A stretch of 64,000 bases of DNA from Trissonchulus latispiculum. Lineage: Eukaryota > Nematoda > Enoplea > Enoplida > Ironidae. Shown piece after piece: positions 43,678 to 48,148 of this stretch (position 1 is its first letter; each line of letters opens with the position of its first letter). Under the pieces are notes generated by a model. The model saw only the letters and a list, made by a program, of their open reading frames with translations. It was not told the origin of the DNA and searched no databases. The DNA lies in contig JASAND010010908.1 in the NCBI GenBank assembly GCA_030248195.1, positions 1 to 64,000 of the forward strand, given 5' to 3'. The position numbers and the translations under genes are program-made.

Positions 43678-45111
43678 TGGTTTTAGTTTATTCCTATTTA
43701 ATACTATTGCGTTATGATTCCTATTTATATTTAATTAGTCCTCTTCTTGACCCACCGCTGTATAGGTATAAGGACACTTCGCTAGCCTATTATTCTTTTG
43801 CCTGTATTTTATTGGACTGTAAAGCAGACAGATAGTGATGTTTCAGTGACTTAAACTGAAACTGAAACTAGGTTTCAGTTTGTACAGATTTCAGTTTCAG
43901 TCACTGAAACTGAAACTATTTTGAGAAGAGACCTGAAACTGAAACTGAAACTGAAACTGAAACATTTTTGGGCAGCCGAGTGAAACTGAAACTGAAACTG
44001 AAACTACATTGGGTAAAAGACTGAAACTCGGATGAAACTAGTTTCAGCCTTTCCTTAAATCTTGCAATTTTTAAGATTTTGAGCTTCGATTCTATTAACA
44101 TTGCTGAAAGAGAGGCTGAATAAACATTAAATTTTGCTTTATATTAACTCAGAGAGCTGTAAACCGTTGTTTTTAAAGCGAACTGAAACTGAAACTGAAA
44201 CTGAAACTCCGACTGAAACTGAAACTGAAACGGAAATTATTTTACGTTGCCGACTGGAACTTAAACTGAAACTGAAACTATTTTGGTCCGCTACTGAAAC
44301 TGAAACTGAAACTGAAATTATTTCGAACCACCGACTGAAACTGAAACTGAAACTGAAACTAAAATCGGCTACTGAAACAACACTACAGACAGATAGCAAC
44401 GCACAAGTCGCAACACATGCGACTTGTGAAGATACAAAAATGTGCACGTTGAGCCACAAATTGATCCTTTACAAGGATCAGGCAGGGGTAGTGATGAAAA
44501 GGTATTTAAAAGTAATGGTTTTTTTATTAGAAACCGATCATTGAATTAATACAAATAACCATATAATGATCTGTTTACAATGCACTTATCCTCAATTAAA
44601 TTATGCAACTTTATGTCCTTTCCTTTATGGTTCTTAAGTTTTAGTATAAATTAAGTATAACTTAAGTTTAAGTCTAACTTCTTGCATACATTTAAATTTA
44701 GTATTGAATCAGTGTGTCTTCATTATTCTAGTATATATTTCACCATTTTCTTATTATCCGTCAGATGTTTTCTGTTGGCTAATACCAGAAACATTGCAAT
44801 TTGATTGACTAAGCACAAAAGCAGATTTCTAAAAACTGAGCTCGGTTCAAGATTCAAAAGCACGAAAGCACAAGGATCAAAGGATGGCGTATTAAACGGG
44901 ACTGCTCAGATTGGATGACGGGGCTGAAAACATAGAGGTGAGGAATTTTTTAATTCATCGTAAAGACTTTCTGTGTTTGTTTCCAATCTGTTTTTATCAA
45001 ATACTCACCTCCAGGGTCATCATCTCCGTCCACAGGAGCTACCCACTGGGTGATGATCCCAAAAAGCAATAGAAAAGTTCCCAAGACTTGAAGGAATGTC
45101 GAAGGCAGCAT
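3830..45111 (-). CDS. CSPG4: CSPG4/NG2-like transmembrane proteoglycan, whole locus (11 coding exons)
   Basis: Exons on the minus strand: 45111-45009, 42881-42694, 41588-41081, 40804-37161, 36697-36529, 8649-8416, 8015-7615, 7284-6989, 6721-5680, 5546-5154, 4483-3830. All junctions are GT-AG and phases agree throughout, giving 2543 residues. Vertebrate CSPG4 is about 2300. Order: signal peptide (1 to about 30), laminin G (about 36-213), laminin G (about 224-403), EGF-like (about 403-437), about 15 CSPG repeats to about 2260, membrane helix (about 2304-2325), cytoplasmic tail ending QYWV. In the family this surface proteoglycan binds matrix and growth factors and recruits PDZ scaffolds through that C-terminus. 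The fly relative kon-tiki acts in muscle attachment. Intron 5 holds the 27.6 kb Gypsy dimer in antisense. The symbol is by family resemblance, not proven orthology. Confidence 0.88.
5154..5546 (-). CDS. CSPG4: CSPG4-like exon 10: last CSPG repeat, stalk and membrane helix
   Basis: 131 codons in phase 0. The exon completes the final CSPG repeat (…FSFQDLKDHLIKYISALP…). It then has a Ser/Gly/Asp stalk with SGDGSGSD, a plausible glycosaminoglycan attachment cluster, and ends in one hydrophobic helix (HLVAIAAGITICVLAGVLIV, then ICK), the only membrane span in the protein. The donor AAG|GTAAAA lies at 5153-5152. Confidence 0.87.
5680..6721 (-). CDS. CSPG4: CSPG4-like exon 9: CSPG repeats
   Basis: 347 codons plus one base, completing a Ser codon from exon 8. 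It contains at least two full CSPG repeats, recognised by FSQADINDGQI and FKQTDIDDFQILY, and by the PPRFGQL and PPRYGKL turns, plus the first half of the last repeat. There are several N-glycosylation sequons. The acceptor is TTATTTAG at 6722-6723 and the donor AAT|GTAAGA at 5679-5678. Confidence 0.85.
6989..7284 (-). CDS. CSPG4: CSPG4-like exon 8: CSPG repeat
   Basis: 98 codons plus two bases. One CSPG repeat unit with the canonical turn TPQFGTF and the motif FTQNDLIRSRVSYYHR, the pattern F-T-Q-x-D-hydrophobic…Y-x-H of this repeat. The acceptor is CATTTTAG at 7285-7286 and the donor CAG|GTAATG at 6988-6987. Confidence 0.85.
7615..8015 (-). CDS. CSPG4: CSPG4-like exon 7: CSPG repeat
   Basis: The exon begins by completing an Asp codon and carries GFSFIVYDG, the end of one repeat, then a full repeat with PPRYGLIL and FTQADVDADLI. 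It ends in phase 0 at AAG|GTAGTA (donor 7614-7613). The acceptor is TTTGCAG at 8016-8017. Confidence 0.85.
8416..8649 (-). CDS. CSPG4: CSPG4-like exon 6: CSPG repeat, first exon past the Gypsy insertion
   Basis: The acceptor GTTTTAG (8650-8651) is only 228 nt from the target-duplication base at 8879. The exon completes a Glu codon from exon 5 and reads PQILHNEPL…, the start of a CSPG repeat, through AIDEDTLADDLIFFI, GPGHLAF and FTQKEINEGLVVYVQ. It ends with one spare base at GAGG|GTGAGG (donor 8415-8414). Confidence 0.85.
8879..8882. repeat. Left target-site duplication (AACG) of the Gypsy dimer
   Basis: AACG directly precedes the TGTAA start of the first LTR and recurs at 36445-36448 directly after the TTACA end of the third LTR. 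A 4-bp duplication is usual for Ty3/Gypsy integrases. No AACG pair flanks the middle LTR. Confidence 0.85.
8883..10057 (+). repeat. LTR 1 (5' LTR)
   Basis: Begins TGTAATG and ends CTTTACA, giving the TG…CA pair within the 5-bp inverted ends TGTAA/TTACA. The right border is fixed by divergence after TTACA between this copy (which continues TTAGGCTG) and LTR 3 (which continues into host AACGCTTAG). A GTAAGT near 9291 could serve as a splice donor for subgenomic RNA. It carries AATAAA at 9715-9720 where the other two LTRs have ATTAAA. Confidence 0.92.
9715..9720 (+). terminator. AATAAA poly(A) signal in LTR 1
   Basis: TTTAATAAATGCGG in LTR 1. The same site reads ATTAAA in LTR 2 (22940-22945) and LTR 3 (36102-36107). 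Both are working hexamers in animals, AATAAA being the stronger. Assignment as the retroelement signal is inference. Confidence 0.4.
10058..10332 (+). other. Copy 1 leader between LTR and gag
   Basis: 275 nt of T-rich leader. The sequence directly after the LTR (TTAGGCTGCCAG…) does not begin with TGG, so no standard tRNA primer-binding site is visible where one is expected. The leader differs from its counterpart in copy 2 (23280-23550) at many positions, more than the surrounding DNA does. Confidence 0.5.
10333..12844 (+). pseudogene. gag: Copy 1 gag, broken by an 11-bp deletion
   Basis: Starts at ATG 10333 (MSVQHSPVK). After 10749 the copy lacks 11 nt that are present in copy 2, so the first frame stops at 10750-10752. 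The rest of the protein is read in another frame to the TAG at 12842-12844. Visible parts are a Ser/Thr-rich N-terminus, an Arg/Ser/Pro-rich middle, a capsid-like helical region (about 11760-12330), and a Gln/Asn/Arg-rich tail with one CCHC zinc knuckle (CWQCGLVGHRQQQC, near 12512) for RNA packaging. It also lacks an in-frame 33-bp segment near 12750 that copy 2 keeps. Confidence 0.85.
12814..12863 (+). promoter_or_regulatory. -1 ribosomal frameshift signal between gag and pol (copy 1)
   Basis: The heptamer GGGAAAC (12814-12820) sits in the gag frame as G GGA AAC, the X XXY YYZ register for -1 slippage. After a 6-nt spacer (GAGAAT) comes a 12-bp stem: GCGGGGCACGGG at 12827-12838 pairs with CCCGTGTCCCGC at 12852-12863, with one G-U pair and a 13-nt loop that contains the gag stop. 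The pol frame is -1 relative to gag and open from 12799, so slippage here joins them. Heptamer, spacer and stem all match known retroviral and retrotransposon sites. Function is inferred, not tested. Confidence 0.8.
12886..18735 (+). CDS. pol: Copy 1 pol: protease, reverse transcriptase, RNase H, integrase (intact)
   Basis: An unbroken frame of 1949 codons from the first ATG, open upstream to 12799, so translation likely enters by frameshifting at 12820 rather than at this ATG. Numbering from the ATG: an N-terminal region of about 600 residues with a CPCKSC motif and no recognised domain; protease D650-T-G; reverse transcriptase with YIDD at 1194-1197; RNase H from about 1340; integrase with an HHCC zinc region near 1590-1625 and catalytic D1661, D1722, E1758 (35 residues between the last two). 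The tail has the GPY/F-type motif YEGPYRVL. Every catalytic residue is present, so this protein could be active. The stop is TAG at 18733-18735. Confidence 0.92.
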   Translation: MVCAVQAFVVTNSNCSNKPDNEPYWNHGGLWSSDSESEGEGGDPLPSPNQEPVCLYLNKDTNDDVNPWKCPCKSCKQVRRRAEWFPEEEVVLANGGFPDGGDVVYDGEGNLRPYKYWNRWRKEVKPFGDGGASQRPVPYNRRWKQAPGTEWNMLTSVRKAMRWQENSAVMAAQTRARQPGAGATRRQRKTSTSKEVQTDPIEVIRPLQQWTPTRTENQSGTGAYRKSPGENQAPVNGEQAKSPGENQPSGTGLSAVSTGETPTSDLAVTTQVVPETPILTKKPPSIVITGASPPKRPSSLKPWSAANNPSRRELTETDVSDDESGTSGLTLAPVEVHRSGATPVTPLKLRKDIQGEWEQVGKGTKHPKTAVQPGIPTRNRFALLETPEYAVIRQGWATVNQAVEQAQVVAQSIGEQIQQLGVNVMSVTDQVRQSTQSFEQLLAEFVQKDYERTLELQQQGTFREPDQPIWSEDPPQPRKGRRGIRLNDPNEIIVLDSTPVDEEPVPVTQEETSTNREDAPVLQQDEVVTNSGAAAPSGNLVGRDTAAVDQHEATSTDLGDKYGIWDLEQQLRAALSPAQRVEFNLDVEASDVEDDSGQPTAQTKHLNRAVLSVLDGTSPFFVSQCTHIALKKSPYVIVEVRGIKTLALLDTGANICLMSKHFFDQLNSNKRLHLDETKATEVATAADDRSLAILGTTKIAFKLHGVRYEYTFNVTNSLQQDFIIGYDFQAEHNWVIFPHQHLLLCDRKKVPLLTPGDLQALANRFSIAVSCTVYYCMRETCKLPPRSEVMVPVRCWLGGAVKPAINQAVVFEPSEEVLEDYEVYPVPGVLEVSSQVNYIKVYNPLDRTAQLPKGLPLGQAEPVTTVTERQGFRYAAELGVNFAQVHPHLASWATHPATRLNEKELRHALEEVEQLEPYHPGDTVPMVNSVGNPIPVPRWVDPTVCAAEADQNWGYEEPPALSEKGLQAFNDMHYSADEMTAQPMPSLEERQQFIDENVDFDSMFLDDEGKAELRDILVEFYDVVARPGNPGRTKVDQHVIDTGKEGPVKGRSYRYNPKDKAEIEKHIRAMLDEGVCSPSTSPWSSPCILVGKKDGTTRLVIDYRRLNKITKKDNYPLPKIDEILDQLQGAVIFSTIDLAAGYWQVEVYPEHREKTAFVSHMGLFHMNVMPFGLCNAPATFQRLMEKVLTDLPVYIDDVLIPSSDQEAHLAMIRSTLTRLRDNGLRIKLKKCCFARESVPFLGHYVGRNGISVDPDKVKAVSQLKPPKDVKGIRSFLGMCGYYRRFVLNYAKVAAPLTDLLKKGVPFVWSEACQHAFEELKRHLTQAPVLAFPDFDKTFYVSSDASKQGFGAILEQQFSVPRSADKPNGPRVLRERPVAYASRTLTQGEKGYSATEMEAFAALWGCQKFRHYLSCKQFILRTDHQAVRDLLNNIKALGQGKLAKFALSMLEFDFTVEYRPGRENVGPDCLSRLDPIDEPEDSEHEATAAMYPPEVFALTAALPAPPTLLTWKRELRDEEEFAILLDFLEQKRLPTNRQEAQEVKKLRSTFFIRDGVLYRWHLNKHAERRGLPFPTVVVPKVQREQLLQEVHSDFTTGGHRAHQNAMASLETRYWWPRMSQDLEDFIAQCKPCAKFNQGPRRYQATMQNTVVVRRPLDVVAMDVMHFTQKETNRGNTCVLCIVDYLTRYAEAFAMPNERAETTAYWYFNGFVARWGVPARVLTDQGPNFMSVFLRALVDASGSERLRTTAYHPQTNGVVERFNRTIRSLVAKYVNCFQSDWDDYLPWGLSIYRATIHSATKETPHFLMTGRDYRYPLDNFFQLPGEEGTTQNYSDARSQLLARMNEAWQLAHEALQEAALVNKERYDLKASPVEYKPGTLVMLNIENKNVPTGLSKKLRPKYEGPYRVLDKISVTNYRIARTNGLSDPVVVNINRLKPFLDAPVKLPVVTL
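18727..18749 (+). other. Perfect 10-bp hairpin containing the pol stop codon (copy 1)
   Basis: ACACTGTAGG (18727-18736) and CCTACAGTGT (18740-18749) are exact complements around a 3-nt CAA loop. The pol TAG (18733-18735) lies inside the 5' arm. A TATATATAAA run follows directly. It could affect termination, mark an RNA element or be a promoter-proximal palindrome. The role is unknown. Confidence 0.6.
19236..19278. repeat. (GT)n microsatellite in copy 1
   Basis: A run of about 20 GT units. The matching run in copy 2 (about 32416-32440) is clearly shorter, which distinguishes the two copies. Confidence 0.9.
20012..20160. repeat. Spaced ACGGCGGA-type words in copy 1 3' region
   Basis: ACGGCGGAAGT, GGCGGCGGATGT, ACGGCGGATGT, ACGGCGGAAGT, ACGGCGAAAGT and GCGGCGGTGTT occur at about 20-40 bp spacing near 20012, 20031, 20052, 20072, 20114 and 20153. 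The same cluster lies near 33174-33322 in copy 2. Regular spacing of one word suggests repeated binding sites. The factor is unknown. Confidence 0.6.
22108..23279 (+). repeat. LTR 2, shared middle LTR
   Basis: 1172 bp, TGTAATG…CTTTACA. Differs from the outer LTRs by a 3-bp deletion (GGTTTTTAGAATTG where they have GGTTTTATTTAGAATTG) and by GTCCATA for GCCCTTA near its 3' end. No target duplication flanks it, so it acts as 3' LTR of copy 1 and 5' LTR of copy 2. Confidence 0.92.
23280..23550 (+). other. Copy 2 leader between LTR and gag
   Basis: T-rich leader corresponding to 10058-10332 but with many substitutions and small indels relative to it. As in copy 1, no TGG-initiated primer-binding site follows the LTR directly. 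Confidence 0.5.
23551..26104 (+). pseudogene. gag: Copy 2 gag, broken by two 1-bp frameshifts
   Basis: Starts at ATG 23551 and reads through the site where copy 1 has its 11-bp deletion. It loses frame near 24600 (one C missing in AATTTCCTCGG) and again near 25195 (one base missing in ACCCCTGTA), so three frames carry the protein. The CCHC knuckle and the Gln/Asn/Arg tail are intact in the last frame, ending at TAG 26102-26104. From about 23,960 to 25,280 the sequence differs from copy 1 far more than the flanking parts do. Confidence 0.85.
26074..26123 (+). promoter_or_regulatory. -1 ribosomal frameshift signal between gag and pol (copy 2)
   Basis: Identical to the copy 1 site: GGGAAAC at 26074-26080, a 6-nt spacer, stem arms 26087-26098 and 26112-26123 around a 13-nt loop that holds the gag stop. 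The pol frame is again -1 relative to gag. Confidence 0.8.
26146..31917 (+). pseudogene. pol: Copy 2 pol, nonsense codon plus integrase-tail deletion
   Basis: Colinear with copy 1 pol, but a C-to-T change makes a TAG at 28648-28650 (codon 835), downstream of the protease and upstream of reverse transcriptase. The remaining frame is open to 31917 with protease, YIDD, RNase H and the integrase HHCC and DDE residues all kept. A 78-bp in-frame deletion, between the bases matching copy 1 18537 and 18616, removes 26 residues including the GPY/F-type motif. This copy therefore could not make a full-length or fully normal Pol. Confidence 0.9.
31909..31931 (+). other. Perfect 10-bp hairpin containing the pol stop codon (copy 2)
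   Basis: Same palindrome as at 18727-18749, ACACTGTAGG / CCTACAGTGT around CAA, with the TAG at 31915-31917 in the 5' arm. Confidence 0.6.
31918..35269 (+). other. Copy 2 long 3' region between pol and LTR
   Basis: Nearly identical to 18736-22107, differing by a shorter GT run and scattered single-base changes. It carries the same open frame (32786-33061), ACGGCGGA cluster, GC-rich block and GGGGAGA tract directly before LTR 3 (35263-35269). No env recognised. Confidence 0.6.
32416..32440. repeat. (GT)n microsatellite in copy 2
   Basis: Shorter allele of the GT run at 19236-19278. Confidence 0.85.
35270..36444 (+). repeat. LTR 3 (3' LTR)
   Basis: 1175 bp, TGTAATG…CTTTACA, the same length as LTR 1. 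The only difference noticed by eye is ATTAAA for AATAAA at the poly(A) signal. Host sequence resumes with AACGCTTAG. Confidence 0.92.
36445..36448. repeat. Right target-site duplication (AACG) of the Gypsy dimer
   Basis: Matches AACG at 8879-8882. Confidence 0.85.
36529..36697 (-). CDS. CSPG4: CSPG4-like exon 5 (short exon beside the Gypsy dimer)
   Basis: 56 codons plus one base. The acceptor is TTTCTAG at 36698-36699 and the donor GAG|GTTAGT at 36528-36527. It reads VDTFTSDEMKFGSIYYVHDG…, the F-T-x-x-x-x…Y-V-H half of the CSPG repeat that exon 4 begins, and ends in phase for the Glu codon completed by exon 6. Without it exons 4 and 6 are out of phase and one repeat is cut in half. The frame lacks a long ATG-started reading, so a simple ORF scan misses it. 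Confidence 0.85.
36698..37160 (-). other. CSPG4-like intron 4
   Basis: 463 nt between exon 4 donor and exon 5 acceptor. No gene, repeat or element recognised. Confidence 0.5.
37161..40804 (-). CDS. CSPG4: CSPG4-like exon 4: second laminin G, EGF-like module, CSPG repeats
   Basis: A 3644-nt exon (residues about 267-1481). It finishes the second laminin-G domain (GNWHRLGVKL…TGCLANIVL…AVSAGC). An EGF-like cysteine module follows (C-x5-C-x4-C-x5-C-x10-C-x-C-x3-C, genomic about 40397-40293). It then has eight CSPG repeats plus half of a ninth, marked by FTYDDVIQGKLSY, FTQDDIDKGRIFYQH, FTQSDVDKGFVQYMH and relatives. Many N-glycosylation sequons. The acceptor is TTTTTCAG at 40805-40806 and the donor CAG|GTACAT at 37160-37159. 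The plus-strand frames across this interval are shadows. Confidence 0.9.
41081..41588 (-). CDS. CSPG4: CSPG4-like exon 3: end of laminin G 1, start of laminin G 2
   Basis: 169 codons plus one base. The first laminin-G domain ends at the typical GYRGCLRHASF…NVQPGC, and the second begins at PFSFSQPASMMQFQ. DRQWHTVDLYR is the characteristic W-H-x-V strand. The acceptor is ATTGTAG at 41589-41590 and the donor AAAA|GTAAGA at 41080-41079. Confidence 0.88.
41835..41845. repeat. Left target-site duplication of a poly(A) retroposon
   Basis: AAATCTCATAT, repeated exactly at 42677-42687 after the A tract. Confidence 0.8.
41846..42676 (+). mobile_element. Nonautonomous poly(A) retroposon in CSPG4-like intron 2
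   Basis: 831 bp ending in an A run and flanked by the exact 11-bp duplication AAATCTCATAT, the signature of target-primed reverse transcription by a LINE machinery. Near the 5' end is a strong hairpin (GGGGATGGCTGCAAATTT and its complement, 41878-41949, with an outer GCTGGAG/CTCCAGC). An ACA/CAG-type triplet tract follows (about 41970-42090), then a non-repetitive GC-mixed 3' part. No reverse transcriptase frame is present. The Thr-rich frame at 41897-42169 is the triplet tract. The family is not recognised. It is antisense to the host gene. Confidence 0.75.
42694..42881 (-). CDS. CSPG4: CSPG4-like exon 2: first half of laminin G 1
   Basis: 188 nt. Completes a Gly codon from exon 1 and reads GSFYGNSSVFISP…LQLTFKTANLDGLLLFGYSAHQYLAIFLNEGRLK, the opening strands of the first laminin-G domain (the SFYG start matches vertebrate CSPG4). 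The acceptor is TTTGCAG at 42882-42883. The donor is AAG|GTAATT at 42693-42692, with the retroposon's target duplication beginning 7 nt into the intron. Confidence 0.87.
43179..43543. mobile_element. hAT-type nonautonomous element, GGCCGG-rich, in CSPG4-like intron 1
   Basis: 365 bp. Ends TAGTGTTTCAGAA (left) and TAGTGTATTAGAA (read inward from the right). The flanks TTCCCAGT (43171-43178) and TTCCCAGC (43544-43551) agree at 7 of 8 positions. GGCCGG/CCGGCC words cluster near both ends (43194-43280 and 43488-43500). No coding capacity. Confidence 0.65.
43617..43677. repeat. (TAA)n microsatellite in CSPG4-like intron 1
   Basis: About 19 uninterrupted TAA/AAT units. Confidence 0.92.
43833..44385. 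mobile_element. hAT-type nonautonomous element built of CTGAAA words
   Basis: 553 bp in CSPG4-like intron 1. Terminal repeats are TAGTGATGTTTCAGT (left) and TAGTGTTGTTTCAGT (inward from the right), with an exact 8-bp target duplication CAGACAGA (43825-43832 and 44386-44393). Both arms consist largely of tandem CTGAAA/GAAACT hexamers, broken by short unique spacers, around a 100-bp unique centre (about 44020-44170). The Thr/Glu-rich and Ser/Phe/Val-rich frames across it are translations of the hexamer, not genes. Confidence 0.85.
45009..45111 (-). CDS. CSPG4: CSPG4-like exon 1: start codon and signal peptide
   Basis: The ATG at 45111-45109 opens MLPSTFLQVLGTFLLLFGII…, a basic-free N-terminus with a hydrophobic core ending near TQWVAPVDG, a plausible signal peptide with cleavage before an acidic DGDDDPGG stretch. 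The donor GGAG|GTGAGT is at 45008-45007. Phase (one spare G) fits exon 2. The upstream in-frame sequence offers no better start. Confidence 0.8.
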
Positions 45112-46269
45112 TTATCAAAAATGAACGAAGCATATACATGTAAGAGTGGGGTTGGTAGACTTGTCGTAAGTCTTAAATTGGGCCATTTAGAACGGGTAAT
45201 TAAGCATAGGTATAAACTGACTGGAATCTGATAAGCGCGACGTAATCACTACGTCAAGATTTATGGCGAATTAACTTTCATAAATGACCACAGCTTTTGA
45301 CTGGCACAAGAGAACAGACCGAAAGACTGGAAATCTAGCTGAAAGCAGGAAAAATTCCGGTTCGTATTTTCACTCATTTCTCCCATGAACTTTGGAAATA
45401 TAAAAATGTGAAAGCCTGTAAACTTAAGTGACTATAAATTCTGTATTCACTTATGATTTTTTAAAATTCACATGGAATCCTTTTAAAACGGTTAAAGCAT
45501 TTGCTAAAAATACAATGCGTTGATAAACGTACGATTAAATAAAAAATTTAAATATATTGTAAATTAAAATGAGTAAAGTAGCAAAATAGTAGCAAAAACA
45601 TTTCCAAAAGATGTTCAATCGTTCAAGTCTTATGACAAATGGACATCACATTACTCGCAGTAGCAGGACCTTATTATTGCGGACATAAGTATTCACATAT
45701 TGGTTTGAACATTGAACTAAAAAATAGCTGATATCTGGAATAACTAAATATTTGATCGGGGTCTAACCATAGTCTCTATCTCAGGATGGTCCTCTAACTT
45801 CAGCACTGGCTTAATAAAGGTGATTCATGGATCGGGTAGCCCGAAAAACAGGTTTAATTTTAGGAACGGCCTGAGACTGTATTCGTGAACTCGATCCTAA
45901 AGTTTCAAGCTGATTCTGCAACGCATCCTGCTGTTTCTAGAGTCTCGACTTTGGTCCTGTCTTGAAATGGATCTTGATTCTGATCCCGATTCTCGCTTTA
46001 GTTACTTCCAGGAAGTTACAACGATAAATATACTGTTATGGTATTTAAGTCGAATTCGACAGAAATGTACGAGGTATGAGATTACAACACTATTAATTCA
46101 GGATTGGCTGGGCTGGCATGGGCTGGTTTAAAGATATTCAGATTGAACTTTGTTTTGAAATAGTTTGAAATTGTGGTCGACTGAATAACCACAAATCTAA
46201 ATAACCCTATGCTATTTACAAAAGTCAGCCTGATACAATTTTCGATTCGCTAGACAACGAATATTTATT
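45112..46269. other. 5' flank of the CSPG4-like gene
   Basis: About 1.2 kb of AT-rich DNA with no coding frame or element recognised. The gene's promoter and 5' UTR should lie here. No diagnostic core-promoter motif was identified. Confidence 0.4.
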
Positions 46270-46277
46270 GTTCAGAA

Positions 46278-48140
46278 CAGAGTTGGAAGCGGGTATCTTT
46301 TTGGCGACCCGCCCGCGCCCGCCCCGTTCCGCGGCCCGCGGCCCGTAGCCAACTGATACCTGCAAGATACCCGCAAAATTTTTCTAATGCTATATGATTA
46401 CTATGCCATTAAATTTATTAAAAAATGCCAATAGTGTAAAATAAACTTTTATTTAATTAAACCTTCTATCTAACCCACATATATACTTACCTAACAGCGC
46501 TGAGTTGTGTTCCCGAAATATGGAAATTCACCCAATTTGCTGAAGTTTTCAAACCAAAACGTTTTCAAAAAGTTTATAAATTTAAACTAATATACATTTA
46601 ATTAGGGATGCACCAGGGCTTGGGGACCGATGCCAACCTCGGTGGTTAAGCACCAGTGCCTTCTGGGACCAAACATTTGTAATTTTTTGACAATTTTTAG
46701 CCAAAATTTTGGAATTTTTAAAGTCAAAATTAAATTAAACTGGTACAGATCGTTCATTATAATTCTCATCAGTTTGAATGGAAACAATAATAGTAATTTT
46801 GCCTATACTTGAATTAATACCAAAATCGGAATTTTTAAGAACATTCTCATATCTAGACTTCCAATTTTCAGGCCCCGGCCTCGGAACCGACATCGGTGCA
46901 TCTCGACGAAAAATTAATGTTGGACTCATGTAGTTTCGAAAGAAGACCGATATTACAAAGTTAAGGACTATTTTATTGAATCAAACGCATCTTCCAGAAA
47001 TTAAAAATGCTCAAGGTTTTGAATTTGCTGAAAATTATGTATATATTGTTCGGCTATCGAAAGCGCATTTGGCCGGGTAGAGGACAGAGGCCCTTGGATA
47101 CGATTAGCGACGTTAAAATTCCACTATTTTCACCAATTTTTCTAAATTATAACTACAAATAGGATTTTTAATAAAAATAGCATTGCTTATGTTTAGACGA
47201 TTTTTTTTAGTAAAAAGATCAGGCGAAGCCGGATAATCGTCAGAAATGTGAGTCTGGAAACTTTCTTTCTTTGCGCAATTTTCATGCCCCGTGTAGCCGA
47301 ATTTTTTACCGCCTGTAAGAGCGATTTTGATACCCTTCTGGAGGAATTTGCAGAGAGGATGGGTAATTCTTCCTTGTCCACCTGTGAATGTATACATGTA
47401 AAACCTCCAAGATTGAATTAGAAAAGAGGATTTTAACGATTGAGCTTTGCGGATGTTTGCGGATTTCGGATTGATTCCAAAAATTGACCACGAGCTAAAA
47501 AACAAAGCGAAATTATATATAAGTTCCCCAACTAAAATACTGTTTGTTACTACCTAACGGATTATGATAATAGTTTAGTCATCAGGATTTTTCTAGAATA
47601 CCTGCCTATACAATATTAGTTTGTCAAATTTTTTGAGCAAACATTCCCAGTTTCGAATTGAAGAATTTCTTGAGCAAACATTTCCAGTTTCGAACAATGG
47701 CTGACCTTATGTACCATTCACTAAAGGAACACATACAATCAAGGCATTTAAACTTTGCAAAAACGGCACGAACAGCAGTCTGTATGCTGAGCTATTTAGT
47801 ACGTCTGCTTACTGAAAGCGAGAAATACAAGTGGAAAGCTCTACAAAAAGAGAAAAAGACTTATGACTACTTTTCTGGATATAACCTAATAGAACAAGTT
47901 TAGTCAAACGCCCATTTTAACTGAGATTAGTAAGAAGGACACTCAGCGAAAATCAGCGATTTTTTTAAATCACCAAACACGAAACCTATTTTTTCGATCA
48001 TATTTCAATAAAATTCCCTGAATTTTAGTGACTATATCAACAAGAGATACCCGCAACTACCCGCGCGGGTAGCTTGTGGGTAGCAAAATTTCTATTACCC
48101 GCGGGTACCCGTGGGTACTCGCTACCCACTTCCAACTCTG
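46278..48140. mobile_element. hAT-type element, 1.86 kb, with GCGGGTACCCG-rich ends
   Basis: Terminal inverted repeats CAGAGTTGGAAGCGGGTA (left) and CAGAGTTGGAAGTGGGTA (inward from the right), with an exact 8-bp target duplication GTTCAGAA (46270-46277 and 48141-48148). Subterminal blocks are dense in GCCCGC and GGGTACCCGC words (46300-46375 and 48045-48125). The interior is AT-rich, has a small direct duplication (TTGAGCAAACATT…CAGTTTCGAA, about 47632-47696) and short frames without transposase motifs. It is therefore nonautonomous or gutted. A second element is nested at 46603-46906. Confidence 0.85.
46603..46906. mobile_element. hAT-like element nested inside the 1.86 kb element
   Basis: TAGGGATGCACC on the left and TCGAGATGCACC inward from the right resemble the common hAT terminal motif (…GATGCACC…). 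Both are followed by CCGATG and GGCC-type words. About 304 bp, no coding capacity. The flanking 8-mers do not match convincingly, so borders are approximate. Confidence 0.5.
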
Positions 48141-48148
48141 GTTCAGAA

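Noticed and set aside
44134..44544. Thr-Glu repeat protein and its antisense Ser-Phe-Val partner
   Set aside because: Both are translations of the CTGAAA hexamer array of a hAT-type element with exact target duplications.
47658..47903. An 81-codon frame inside the 1.86 kb hAT-type element as a transposase remnant
   Set aside because: No RW, DDE or BED/hATC dimerisation motif is visible; it is short and its start lies in a small direct duplication.
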